A DNA stretch of 64,000 nt from positions 434,001-498,000 of the forward strand of contig NZ_FQWZ01000001.1 in the NCBI RefSeq assembly GCF_900129825.1, in the 5' to 3' direction. Positions 33,431-42,633 of the stretch are shown in pieces. The stretch comes from Hydrocarboniphaga daqingensis. Its GTDB lineage: Bacteria; Pseudomonadota; Gammaproteobacteria; Nevskiales; Nevskiaceae. Position numbers and translations under genes: made by a program. The notes beneath the pieces are model-generated. The model saw only the letters and a list, made by a program, of their open reading frames with translations. It had not been told where the DNA came from and searched no databases. Every line of letters starts with the position of its first letter. Within the stretch, counting starts at the first letter, position 1.

Positions 33431-35386
33431 TCAAACCTCGGCGCGGTCGCCCTTTTCCTCCAGCCAGGCTTTGCGGTCGCCAGCGCGCTTCTTGGCCAGC
33501 AGCATGTCCATCAGCATATCGGTGGTGACGGCCGCCGGCGCCGTGTCGCCCTCGGCGACGACGGCGACGGGCGCTTCGTCCAACGTTAGCTGCACCAGGC
33601 GGCGCGTATCGCGGCTCATCGTGGTTTCGCGCAGCTGCATCGGGTTCATCTCACCCAAGCCCTTGAAGCGCGTCACCGAAATTTTGGCCTTGTTGCCCTC
33701 GGCCTGCAGCCGGTCAAGGATGCCGATGCGCTCGGAGTCGTCGAGCGCGTAAAACACTTGCTTGCCGGCATCGATGCGGAACAGCGGCGGCATCGCGATG
33801 TAGACATGGCCGGCGGCGACCAGCGGCCGGAAGTGGCGCAGAAACAGCGCGCACAACAGCGTGGCGATATGCAGTCCATCGGAGTCGGCGTCGGCCAGCA
33901 CACAGATCTTGCCGTAGCGCAGGCCGGTCAAGTCCGGGCTGCCAGCATCAACACCGATGGCCACCGAAATGTTGTGGATTTCGTCGGAGGCCAGCGCTTC
34001 ATTGGCGTCGACTTCCCAGCTGTTCAGGATCTTGCCGCGCAGCGGCATGATCGCCTGCGTGTCGCGGTCGCGCGCCTGCTTGGCGCTGCCGCCGGCCGAA
34101 TCGCCTTCCACCAGAAACAGCTCGGTCTGGTTCAAGTCGGTCAGCACGCAGTCGGCGAGCTTGCCGGGCAGCGCCGGGCCGCTGGTGATCTTCTTGCGGA
34201 CGACTTGCTTGGCCAGCTTCATCCGCGCGTTGGCGTTGGCGATCACCAACTGCGCCAGCTGTTCGCCTTCGGTCGGATGCTGGTTCAGCCACAAACTGAA
34301 GCTGTCGTGGACCACGCCTTGGACGAAGGCCGCGGTTTCACGCGACGACAGCCGTTCTTTGGTCTGGCCGGCAAACTGCGGGTCGAGCATCTTGACGCTG
34401 AGCACGTAGCTGCAGCCCTGCCAGACATCTTCAGGCGCCAGCTTCATGCCGCGCGGCAGCAGATTGCGGAACTCGCAGAATTCGCGGATCGCTTCGGTCA
34501 GGCCGGTGCGCAAGCCGTTGACGTGGGTGCCGCCCTGCGCGGTCGGAATCAGGTTGACGTAGGACTCGGCCACCGCCTCGCCGCCGCCGTTGAGCCAGAC
34601 CAGCGCCCACTCGGCTTCTTCGCGCTTGGCGGCGAACTTGCCCACGAAGGGCTCGGCCGGCACCGTTTCGGCGCCGCCCAGCGCGTCCTTCAAGTAATCG
34701 ACCAAGCCGTTTTCGTACTGCCAGACGGTCTGCTCGCCGGCGATCTGGTCGTCGAGCGTGACCCGCAGGTTCGGGCACAGCACGGCCTTGGCGCGCAGCA
34801 CCTGCTTGAGCTTGGTGACCGACACCTTGGGCGAATCGAAATACTTCTCATCGGGCCAGAAATGCACCGTGGTGCCGCTGCGCGACTTCGGCAGCGTGCC
34901 GATCGGACGCAAGTCGACGCTCTTTTCGCCGTCGGCGAAGTCGATCGCGTACTCGGTGCCACCGCGGGCCACGCGCACTTCCAGCCTTTTGGACAGCGCG
35001 TTGACGACCGACACGCCGACGCCGTGCAAGCCGCCGCTGAAGCCGTAGGCCTTGTTCGAGAACTTGGCGCCCGAATGCAGCTTGGTCAGGATCAGCTCGA
35101 CACCGCTAACACCGTGCTCGGGGTGGATGTCGACCGGCATGCCGCGGCCGTCGTCGGACACCTGGACCGAGCCGTCGGCGAACACGATCACGTCGATCTT
35201 CTTGGCGTGGCCGGCCAGCGCCTCGTCGACCGAGTTGTCGATGACTTCCTGGGCCAGGTGATTCGGCCGCGTCGTGTCGGTGTACATGCCGGGCCGCTTG
35301 CGCACCGGGTCCAAGCCGCTGAGCACCTCGATCTGGGCGGCGTTGTAACTGGAGTCGTTCGGCGTTCTGGATTGAGGAGCGGCCAT
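33431..35386 (-). CDS. parE: DNA topoisomerase IV subunit B
   Basis: 651 residues, a GHKL ATPase plus Toprim: GLDPVRKRPGMYTDT, VIDNSVDEALAGHA, DDGRGMPVDIHPEHGVSGVELILTKLHSGAKF and GFSGGLHGVGVSVVNALS in the ATPase; EGDSAGGSAKQARDRDTQAIMPLRGKILN in the Toprim domain. The ATG at 35384-35386 fits the family N-terminus; longer in-frame extension upstream is Arg/Ser-rich and not conserved-looking. It partners with ParC downstream. Confidence 0.96.
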   Translation of the reverse strand: MAAPQSRTPNDSSYNAAQIEVLSGLDPVRKRPGMYTDTTRPNHLAQEVIDNSVDEALAGHAKKIDVIVFADGSVQVSDDGRGMPVDIHPEHGVSGVELILTKLHSGAKFSNKAYGFSGGLHGVGVSVVNALSKRLEVRVARGGTEYAIDFADGEKSVDLRPIGTLPKSRSGTTVHFWPDEKYFDSPKVSVTKLKQVLRAKAVLCPNLRVTLDDQIAGEQTVWQYENGLVDYLKDALGGAETVPAEPFVGKFAAKREEAEWALVWLNGGGEAVAESYVNLIPTAQGGTHVNGLRTGLTEAIREFCEFRNLLPRGMKLAPEDVWQGCSYVLSVKMLDPQFAGQTKERLSSRETAAFVQGVVHDSFSLWLNQHPTEGEQLAQLVIANANARMKLAKQVVRKKITSGPALPGKLADCVLTDLNQTELFLVEGDSAGGSAKQARDRDTQAIMPLRGKILNSWEVDANEALASDEIHNISVAIGVDAGSPDLTGLRYGKICVLADADSDGLHIATLLCALFLRHFRPLVAAGHVYIAMPPLFRIDAGKQVFYALDDSERIGILDRLQAEGNKAKISVTRFKGLGEMNPMQLRETTMSRDTRRLVQLTLDEAPVAVVAEGDTAPAAVTTDMLMDMLLAKKRAGDRKAWLEEKGDRAEV

Positions 35387-35540
35387 GGAAGCTCGGCTTG
35401 ACGGGCAATGGACAAAGCAAGGGAGCGGCCAGGATCGCGATCGGACCCGGCGCGGAGAGCGGCGCGAAGGTAGCGGATGAACCGCAGCGCCGCAACCGCG
35501 ATAGACTGCGGCTCCGTTTGCTGCTGAATGCCGCTCCGAA

Positions 35541-35834
35541 ATGCCAAAAACCACTGACAAATCAGGGCTCTTCGCCAGCGACGCGAGCACTGCCGATGCC
35601 GTGCAGGCCGCGCCGCCGGGCGACGACGTGGCGCGCTTCGAAGATGCGCTCGGCGAGCTCGAAAGCATTGTCGAAAAAATGGAACGCGGTGACCTGAAGC
35701 TGGAAGAGTCGCTGGCGCTGTTCGAGCGCGGCGTCGGCCTGACCCGTCAGTGCCGCAGCTCGCTGGACACGGCCGAGCTGAAGGTCAAAAACCTGCTGGC
35801 GGCCGACGCGGCTGCCGACGACGCCGGCCGCTGA
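35541..35834 (+). CDS. xseB: Exodeoxyribonuclease VII small subunit
   Basis: 97 residues. The XseB domain is FEDALGELESIVEKMERGDLKLEESLALFERGVGLTRQCRSSLDTAELKV (about 33-82). The N-terminal 30 residues are an unconserved tail. It binds XseA to form a nuclease that degrades single-stranded DNA. It is the first gene of xseB-ispA-dxs, a common gammaproteobacterial cluster. Confidence 0.94.
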   Translation: MPKTTDKSGLFASDASTADAVQAAPPGDDVARFEDALGELESIVEKMERGDLKLEESLALFERGVGLTRQCRSSLDTAELKVKNLLAADAAADDAGR

Positions 35835-35844
35835 ACGCCGCCGC

Positions 35845-36732
35845 GTGAGCATCGACTTTTCGCATCGCCTGGAGTTCTACCGCCGCCGGCTGCAGGCGGC
35901 ACTCGACCGCTGCCTGCCGCCCGCCGACGCCTACCCCGCCCGGCTGCACGAGGCGATGCGCTACAGCTGCGATGGCGGCAAACGGCTGCGCGCGCTGCTG
36001 ATCTATGGCGCCGGCGAAGTGCTGGGCTTGCCGGCCGACGCGCTAGACGCGCCGGCCTGCGCGATCGAACTGATCCACGCCTATTCGCTGGTGCATGACG
36101 ACTTGCCGGCAATGGACGATGACGACCTGCGCCGCGGCCGGCCGACCTGCCACCGGCAGTACGACGAAGCGACGGCGATTCTGGTCGGCGATGCGCTGCA
36201 GGCGCTGGCGTTCGGCGTACTGGCCCACGCCGAGGCACTGCCCGAAGGCGCGCGGCTGAAGATGATCCAGCGGCTGGCCGACGCCTCAGGCTCTCGCGGC
36301 ATGGTCGGCGGCCAGGCGGTCGATCTGGCGTCCGAAGGCCAGACGCTGAGCCTGCCGGAGCTCGAATCACTGCATATCCACAAGACCGGTGCGCTGATCC
36401 GCGCCTGCCTGCTGATGGCCTGCGACGCCAGCCCCGAGCTGACGCCGGATCAGCAGTACGCGCTGGACCGCTACGGCAAGCTGATCGGTCTGGCCTACCA
36501 GATCCAGGACGACGTACTCGATATCGAAGGCGCCGCTGGCGAGCTGGGCAAGACCGCCGGCAAGGATCTGGTCGCGCAAAAGTCGACCTACCCGGCCGTG
36601 ATGGGCTTGCAGGCCGCCAAACAACGGGCGATCGAACTGTTCGACGAGGCGCGCGCGGTGCTGGCGCCGTTCGGCGACCGCGCCCCGCCGCTGCTGTGGC
36701 TGGCCGACCACATTCAGGGCCGTCGGCATTGA
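35845..36732 (+). CDS. ispA: Farnesyl diphosphate synthase
   Basis: 295 residues. The first Asp-rich motif is LVHDDLPAMDDDDLRRGRPTCH (about 84-105) and the second is YQIQDDVLDIEG (about 219-230). It condenses IPP with DMAPP and GPP to give farnesyl diphosphate for quinones and undecaprenyl phosphate. The start is GTG at 35845, 10 bp after xseB. It is followed by dxs, which supplies the pathway. Confidence 0.96.
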   Translation: MSIDFSHRLEFYRRRLQAALDRCLPPADAYPARLHEAMRYSCDGGKRLRALLIYGAGEVLGLPADALDAPACAIELIHAYSLVHDDLPAMDDDDLRRGRPTCHRQYDEATAILVGDALQALAFGVLAHAEALPEGARLKMIQRLADASGSRGMVGGQAVDLASEGQTLSLPELESLHIHKTGALIRACLLMACDASPELTPDQQYALDRYGKLIGLAYQIQDDVLDIEGAAGELGKTAGKDLVAQKSTYPAVMGLQAAKQRAIELFDEARAVLAPFGDRAPPLLWLADHIQGRRH

Positions 36733-36819
36733 CGAGCCCGCCAGCGACAACGGGCGCGCGCAACATGACCGCCCTGTCCAGTTGGCCGATAATCATGAAC
36801 AATTTTTGAAGCCATCCCC

Positions 36820-38703
36820 ATGACCGACATTCCGGGCTACTCCTTGCTCGGCGGTGTGAACACACCGTCCGACCTGCGGAACCTGCGCAGCGAAGACCTG
36901 CCGCATCTGGCGGTGGAACTGCGTCGTTTCCTGATCGAAACCCTCGGCCGCATCGGCGGGCACTTTGCCGCCAACCTCGGCACCGTCGAGCTGACGCTGG
37001 CACTGCACCGCTGCCTGAACACGCCGGACGACCGCATCGTCTGGGACGTCGGCCATCAAGCGTATCCGCACAAAATCATCACGGGCCGCCGCGCCGGGCT
37101 CGAAACGATCCGCAAGCTGGGTGGGCTGGCGCCGTTCAACCACCGCGCCGAAAGCGAATACGACGCCTTCGGCGTCGGTCACAGCAGCACCTCGATCTCG
37201 GCCGCGGCCGGCATGGCCGCCGCGTTTCGCGTGCAGCAGCGCAAGCGCCGCGCGGTCGCGGTGATCGGCGACGGTGGCATGACCGGCGGCATGGCCTTCG
37301 AAGCGCTGAACCATGCCGGCCACGCCGGGCTCGACATGCTGGTGGTTTATAACGACAACGACATGTCGATCAGCGAGAACGTCGGCGGCCTGCGTGATCA
37401 TTCGGCACGGCTGGTTCAGAAGCTCGGTCTGGTCGCGCCGCACTTGGTGCGGCTGCCACAGGACGGCGAAGAGGCGGTCGAAACACACCTGGACAACCCG
37501 GGCGCGCTGTTCCGCACGTTCGGCTTCACGTATCACGGACCGGTCGACGGCCACGACCTCGACGCGCTGACGCAGATCCTCGACGCGATCAAGGACGCGC
37601 GCGGCCCGCAGCTGCTGCACGTGATCACGACCAAGGGCAAGGGCTTCGAGCCGGCCGAGGCCGACCCGATCAAGTATCACGGCGTGACCCAGTTCGACCC
37701 GGTCACTGGCGCGTTCCCGGCCAAGAAAGCGGCCGGCGCACCGACCTACACCCAAGTGTTCGGCGACTGGCTGTGCGAGGCCGCCGAGCGCGATCCGCGC
37801 GTCGTGGCGATCACGCCGGCGATGCGTGAAGGCTCAGGTCTGGTCGATTATGCGCGGCGCTTCCCGCAGCGTTACTACGACGTCGGCATCGCCGAACAGC
37901 ATGCGGTGACCTTCGCCGCCGGCTTGGCCTGCGAAGGTCTCAAGCCGGTCTGCGCGATCTACTCGACGTTCCTGCAGCGCGGCTACGACCAGCTGATCCA
38001 CGACGTGGCGATCCAGAATCTGCCGGTGCTGTTTGCGATCGATCGCGGCGGCCTGGTCGGCGCCGACGGCGCCACGCACCACGGCGCGTTCGACCTCAGC
38101 TATCTGCGCTGCATCCCGAACCTGGTGGTGATGGCGCCGAGCGACGAAAACGAATGCCGCCGGATGTTCGCCACTGGCATGGCGTTAAACGGCCCGAGCG
38201 CGGTGCGCTACCCGCGCGGCAACGGCCTGGGGCTCGCGATTGAGCCCGAATACAAGCCGCTGCCGATCGGTCGCGGCCGCATCGTCCGCGATGCGCGCGG
38301 CCGGCGCCGTCCGCGCGTGGCGCTGCTGGCGTTCGGCTGCATGGTGCAGCCAGCGCTGAGCGCCGCCGACATCCTCGACGCCGTGGTCGCCGATATGCGC
38401 TTCGTCAAGCCGATCGACGCCGAACTGGTGCTGGAACTGGCCAACGAAAACGATCTGCTGGTCACGCTGGAAGACAACGCCCGGATGGGCGGCGCCGGCA
38501 GTGCGGTCAATGAAGTGCTGGTCGCGCAGCACCACAAGGTGCAGGTGCTGAACCTGGGCCTGCCCGATGCGTTCATCGAGCACGGCACGCGCGAGGAGTT
38601 GCTGACGCAGTGCGGCCTGGATGTCGCCGGCATCCTGCGCTCGGTACAGAAGCGGCTGCGCGCACGCGACCTGGACATCAACGAGTCGGCGCGCAAGGCC
38701 TGA
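36820..38703 (+). CDS. dxs: 1-deoxy-D-xylulose-5-phosphate synthase
   Basis: 627 residues, a thiamine-diphosphate enzyme: [16 protein letters not shown], the TPP/Mg motif [19 protein letters not shown] to YNDNDMSIS (about 149-187), and in the second half [19 protein letters not shown] and [21 protein letters not shown]. It makes DXP from pyruvate and glyceraldehyde 3-phosphate, the first step of the MEP pathway. It is convergent with cysG. Confidence 0.97.
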   Translation: MTDIPGYSLLGGVNTPSDLRNLRSEDLPHLAVELRRFLIETLGRIGGHFAANLGTVELTLALHRCLNTPDDRIVWDVGHQAYPHKIITGRRAGLETIRKLGGLAPFNHRAESEYDAFGVGHSSTSISAAAGMAAAFRVQQRKRRAVAVIGDGGMTGGMAFEALNHAGHAGLDMLVVYNDNDMSISENVGGLRDHSARLVQKLGLVAPHLVRLPQDGEEAVETHLDNPGALFRTFGFTYHGPVDGHDLDALTQILDAIKDARGPQLLHVITTKGKGFEPAEADPIKYHGVTQFDPVTGAFPAKKAAGAPTYTQVFGDWLCEAAERDPRVVAITPAMREGSGLVDYARRFPQRYYDVGIAEQHAVTFAAGLACEGLKPVCAIYSTFLQRGYDQLIHDVAIQNLPVLFAIDRGGLVGADGATHHGAFDLSYLRCIPNLVVMAPSDENECRRMFATGMALNGPSAVRYPRGNGLGLAIEPEYKPLPIGRGRIVRDARGRRRPRVALLAFGCMVQPALSAADILDAVVADMRFVKPIDAELVLELANENDLLVTLEDNARMGGAGSAVNEVLVAQHHKVQVLNLGLPDAFIEHGTREELLTQCGLDVAGILRSVQKRLRARDLDINESARKA

Positions 38704-38724
38704 GCCGGCGCGCCGCTGCGCCGC

Positions 38725-40113
38725 TCAGCCGCGCCAGCGCAACTGGTCGCGCAGCGTCACCACGCTGCCGACGATCACCAGGCTAGGGCCGCCGACCGCG
38801 GCATCGACCACCGCTGACGGCAAGCTCGCCAGCGTGCCGACGATGACGCGCTGCTGCGGCGAGGTGCCCTGCTCGATCACCGCTGCCGGCCAGTCCGGCG
38901 ACAAGCCATGCTCGATCAACTGCGCGCACAAGTGCGGCAGCGTGGCCAAGCCCATGTAGATCACCACGGTCTGGCCGGGCCGCGCCAGCGCATCCCAGTG
39001 CAAGGCCAGCGTGCCGTCGGCGCGCTGATGCCCGGTGACGAAGATGCAGGCCTGAGCATGGTCGCGGTGCGTCAACGGAATGCCGGCATACGCGGCGCAG
39101 CCGTTGGCAGCGCTGATGCCGGGCACGACCTGAAATGGAATGCCGGCTGCCGCCAGCTCTTGAATCTCCTCGCCGCCGCGGCCGAACACGAATGGATCGC
39201 CGCCTTTGAGCCTGAGGACGCGCTTGCCTTCGCGCGCCAGACGTACCAGTTCGGCGTTGATCTGCTCTTGCGCCAGCGTGTGCCGCGCGCGGCGCTTGCC
39301 GACATAGATGCGCTCGGCGTCGCGCCGCACCAGATCGAGAATCGCGTCGGGCAGCAGTGCGTCGTACAGCACCACGTCGCACTGCTGCATCAGCCGCAGC
39401 GCGCGAAACGTCAGCAGATCGGGATCACCGGGACCGGCGCCGACCAGATAGACCTCGCCGCGACGCGGGTCGCCGTCGAGCAGTGCTTGCAACTGCGCAT
39501 CAGCAGCCGCTTCGTTGCCGCTGAAGATCGCCTCGGCGCCAGGGCCGTCGAGAAAGCCTTCCCACAAGCCGCGCCGCGCCGCTTGCGGCAGCCGCTGCTG
39601 CACCTGCTCGCGGCGGCTGCCCATGAACGCCGCCAGCCGGCCGTAAGCCGCTGGCAGCAGCGTTTCGATCCGCTCACGCAAGCGGCGACCGAGTACCGGC
39701 GCTTGGCCGCCGGTGGCGATGGCGACGATCAGCGGGAAACGATCGACGATCGACGGCGTGACGAAGCTGCTCGGCGCCGGATCGTCGACGACGTTGACCG
39801 CGATGCCGCGCGCATCGGCCGCAGCGGCGACCTGCCGGTTCAGTGCGGCGTCGTCGGTGGCAGCGATGCACAGCGTGCAGCCATCGAGCTGGGCGGGTTC
39901 GAACGCCGTGGCGAGATGGCGGATCAAGCCCGCTTGCGCGGCCTGCGTCAGCTCGTCGTTGAGGTCGCGCGCGACGACGTCGAGCTGCGCTTCAGTCTTG
40001 CCCAGCAGGCGCAGCTTGCGCGCGGCGACTTCACCGCCGCCGACGACCAGCACGCGACGGCCGGTCAGGCGCAGAAATACCGGGAAATAAGGCCACTTCG
40101 CCGTCGGCGTCAT
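38725..40113 (-). CDS. cysG: Siroheme synthase (fused CysG)
   Basis: 462 residues. The N-terminal part is precorrin-2 dehydrogenase/ferrochelatase (VLVVGGGEVAARKLRLL, about 18-34). The C-terminal part is uroporphyrinogen-III C-methyltransferase (VYLVGAGPGDPDLLTFRALRLMQQCDVVLYDALL, about 219-252; LKGGDPFVFGRGGEE). It makes siroheme from uroporphyrinogen III. The sulfite reductase encoded at 59826-61490 needs this cofactor. Confidence 0.96.
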   Translation of the reverse strand: MTPTAKWPYFPVFLRLTGRRVLVVGGGEVAARKLRLLGKTEAQLDVVARDLNDELTQAAQAGLIRHLATAFEPAQLDGCTLCIAATDDAALNRQVAAAADARGIAVNVVDDPAPSSFVTPSIVDRFPLIVAIATGGQAPVLGRRLRERIETLLPAAYGRLAAFMGSRREQVQQRLPQAARRGLWEGFLDGPGAEAIFSGNEAAADAQLQALLDGDPRRGEVYLVGAGPGDPDLLTFRALRLMQQCDVVLYDALLPDAILDLVRRDAERIYVGKRRARHTLAQEQINAELVRLAREGKRVLRLKGGDPFVFGRGGEEIQELAAAGIPFQVVPGISAANGCAAYAGIPLTHRDHAQACIFVTGHQRADGTLALHWDALARPGQTVVIYMGLATLPHLCAQLIEHGLSPDWPAAVIEQGTSPQQRVIVGTLASLPSAVVDAAVGGPSLVIVGSVVTLRDQLRWRG

Positions 40114-40127
40114 GGCGCGTACCCGGC

Positions 40128-40451
40128 TTACAGGCCGAGGTTCAGACCGGGTGGCAACTGCATGCCGCCGGTCGCCGCGGCCATCTTTTCCTTGCTGAGC
40201 ACGTCGAGCTTCTGCGAGGCATCGTTGATCGCCGCGGCGATCAGGTCTTCGAGGAACTCTTTGTCTTCCTGCATCGCGGCCGGTGCGATTTCGACACGAC
40301 GCGCCTGGTGCTTGCCGTCGAGTGTGACCTTGACCATGCCGGCGCCGGATTCGCCGGTGACTTCGAGCTTGGCGACTTCGTCCTGCGCACGCTTGAGGTT
40401 GTCCTGCACCTGCTGCGCCTGGCGCATCAGTTGTCCGAGGGGACCTTTCAT
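40128..40451 (-). CDS. YbaB/EbfC nucleoid-associated protein
   Basis: 107 residues: [55 protein letters not shown] is the conserved dimeric core, followed by [17 protein letters not shown]. It binds DNA as a dimer and compacts the nucleoid. It lies 9 bp after dnaX on the same strand, as in many bacteria, but recR does not follow here. Confidence 0.93.
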   Translation of the reverse strand: MKGPLGQLMRQAQQVQDNLKRAQDEVAKLEVTGESGAGMVKVTLDGKHQARRVEIAPAAMQEDKEFLEDLIAAAINDASQKLDVLSKEKMAAATGGMQLPPGLNLGL

Positions 40452-40460
40452 TGCTGACTC

Positions 40461-42113
40461 CTAGGAATCGAGAGATTGGATGGAATTGGGCCGCACGGTG
40501 GCGCCGAACTGTTCTTTGAACGCACGCACGACCGGGTCGGTTTCGATCGCGTCGATCGCGCCGCGGATGCGGTCGCGCGCGGCTTGTGCATCGAGCTGCG
40601 CCGGCGTCTGCGTCGCTTCGGCGGTCAACTCGATCTGCACCTGCAGCGGCTCGCCGAAGACGCGGCTCAGGGCCGCTTCCAGCGCCGCGCGGCGGCTGTC
40701 GTGATTCAAAAACGCCGCGTCCATCGCCAGGCCCAAATGGATCGTGTTACCGGCGCGCTGCTTCCAGGTGCACTGACGTGCCAGCTGCTTGCTGGCACCT
40801 TCGAGGCCGAGTTGATCCATCAACTGCGGCCACGGCAGATGCTTGAGCTGCGGATCGACGGCGGCGCGCGGCGGCGCTGGCGTGACGGCGATCGACGGCG
40901 CAGCCGGACTCGCGGCGGACGCTGTGGTTGGCGTGATCGGCGCCGCACTCGCAGCGCCAATCGGGCTGCCGCGGCCAGTGGAACCACTGGCGCTGGTCGT
41001 CGCACGCGGCGGTGGTGATTCGCTGCCGCCGTCGGCCGGCCGGAACGCGAGCATCCGCAGCAGCGTCATCTCGAAACCAAGGCGCGGATCGGGCGACCAT
41101 GGCAAGTCGCGGCGGCCGCCGACGGCGATCTGATACCAAAGCTGCACGTCTTCGACGCTGACGGTGGGCACCAGTGCGACGAGGTCTTCGTCGTCATCGT
41201 CGTCGCGCGCACCCGGCAGCATCTGCAACACCGCGATCCGCTGCAGCTGCGCCGCAAGGTCGTTGAGCATCGAAGCGTAATCCGGCGCCTGGGTTTCGAT
41301 TTTGCGGAATGCGTCGAGCAGCGAGGCGGCGTCGGCGGCCGCCAGTGCGCGCAGCAATTCGATCAGCAACTGGCGCGAACCCGTGCCGAGCATTTCGGCG
41401 ATCGGCTCGCGCCGCAGCGTGTCGCCTCCAGCGAACGCGATCGCTTGGTCCAGCAGCGACAAGCCATCTCGCATCGAGCCGTCAGCGGCACGTGCCAATT
41501 CGAGCACGGCGCCCGGCTCAAACTCGATGCTCTCGTTGCCGAGCACCAGCGCCAGCTGATCGCGAATGATCGAGATCGGCAGCCGCTTCAGATTGAACTG
41601 CAGACAACGCGACAGCACGGTGATCGGCAGCTTCTGCGGATCGGTGGTCGCGAGGATGAACTTGACGTGCGACGGCGGCTCTTCGAGCGTCTTCAGCAGC
41701 GCATTGAATGCGCTCTTGGACAGCATGTGCACTTCGTCGATCAGATAAACCTTGTAGCGCCCGCGCGCCGGCGCATAGGCGCTGTTGTCGATCAACTCGC
41801 GCACGTTGTCGACGCCGGTGTTGCTGGCGGCGTCGATTTCCAGCAGGTCGACGAAGCGGCCACTGTCGACTTCCTTGCAGGCGGTGCACAAGCCGCAAGG
41901 CTGTGCCGACACGCCGGTTTCGCAGTTCAAGCCCTTGGCGATGATGCGCGCCAGCGTCGTCTTGCCGACGCCGCGCGTGCCGGTCAGCAGAATCGCCGGA
42001 TGCAGCTTGTCGCCGTCGAGCGCATGACTGAGCGCTTTGACGACATGGTTCTGGCCCATCACGTCGTCGAAGCGACGCGGGCGCCATTTGCGGGCGAGGG
42101 CGAGATAGCTCAT
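40461..42113 (-). CDS. dnaX: DNA polymerase III subunits gamma/tau
   Basis: 550 residues: YLALARKWRPRRFDDVMGQNHVV at the start, Walker A GTRGVGKTT (about 45-53), a zinc module with Cys residues in CETGVSAQPCGLCTACKEV (about 64-82), and DEVHMLSKSAFNALLKTLEEPP. A Pro/Ala/Thr-rich linker (about 365-410) precedes the tau-like C-terminus. It is the clamp-loader ATPase. It is shorter than the 643-residue E. coli tau; no programmed frameshift site was identified. Confidence 0.95.
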   Translation of the reverse strand: MSYLALARKWRPRRFDDVMGQNHVVKALSHALDGDKLHPAILLTGTRGVGKTTLARIIAKGLNCETGVSAQPCGLCTACKEVDSGRFVDLLEIDAASNTGVDNVRELIDNSAYAPARGRYKVYLIDEVHMLSKSAFNALLKTLEEPPSHVKFILATTDPQKLPITVLSRCLQFNLKRLPISIIRDQLALVLGNESIEFEPGAVLELARAADGSMRDGLSLLDQAIAFAGGDTLRREPIAEMLGTGSRQLLIELLRALAAADAASLLDAFRKIETQAPDYASMLNDLAAQLQRIAVLQMLPGARDDDDDEDLVALVPTVSVEDVQLWYQIAVGGRRDLPWSPDPRLGFEMTLLRMLAFRPADGGSESPPPRATTSASGSTGRGSPIGAASAAPITPTTASAASPAAPSIAVTPAPPRAAVDPQLKHLPWPQLMDQLGLEGASKQLARQCTWKQRAGNTIHLGLAMDAAFLNHDSRRAALEAALSRVFGEPLQVQIELTAEATQTPAQLDAQAARDRIRGAIDAIETDPVVRAFKEQFGATVRPNSIQSLDS

Positions 42114-42196
42114 GGAATATCGCGGCGGAAGCGGGCGTGCATTGTCGCGGAATCGCCCGGCAGCCGAAAGGCAGCCGTCGCCCGTGGCGGCGTGGA

Positions 42197-42562
42197 CTAC
42201 TGGCGCTGCAGCTCGTGCGAGCCGATGCCGGGCAACAGCAGCATCATGCGGCCGTCACGCACTTCGGCGCGGCCTTCGCCCATTGCGCGGCCATCGGGTG
42301 CGCGCACGACGACGGCCCAACCGTCGCCGGAGCGTTGATAGAGCACGTCGAGCCGCTGCGGTTCGGCCATCGGCCGGCCTTGCGCATCGATCGGCGTGAC
42401 CGCGATCGAGTCCGGGCCTAAGTCCCAGCGGATCGAGCCGCTGATGCCGCGCTCGACCCAGCGACCCATCAACTGCATCGGTGTGTCAGCAGCCAGCGCC
42501 GACGGCGCCGCGACAGCCAAGCCCGCCATCAAACCCCAGCACAGCAGCAATACGTTGCGCAT
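42197..42562 (-). CDS. Exported protein of unknown function, 121 aa
   Basis: A signal peptide (LLLCWGLMAGLAVAAPSALA, cleavage near 25) is followed by a beta-rich mature domain: MGRWVERGISGSIRWDLGPDSIAVTPID, then WAVVVRAPDGRAMGEGRAEVRDGRMMLLLPG. It resembles small periplasmic proteins of about 100 residues but matches no family I can name. It lies 71 bp after the AAA+ gene and upstream of dnaX on the same strand. Confidence 0.65.
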   Translation of the reverse strand: MRNVLLLCWGLMAGLAVAAPSALAADTPMQLMGRWVERGISGSIRWDLGPDSIAVTPIDAQGRPMAEPQRLDVLYQRSGDGWAVVVRAPDGRAMGEGRAEVRDGRMMLLLPGIGSHELQRQ

Positions 42563-42633
42563 CGACGGTCCTTGTCCGGTGTAGCGAGCCTGCGGCGGCC
42601 GGGCAGCCGGCCGACCGTGCTCGATCGAGTGGG

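Noticed and set aside
33758-35401. 547-codon plus-strand frame over parE
   Set aside because: Antisense to the conserved parE gene, with no motifs of its own.
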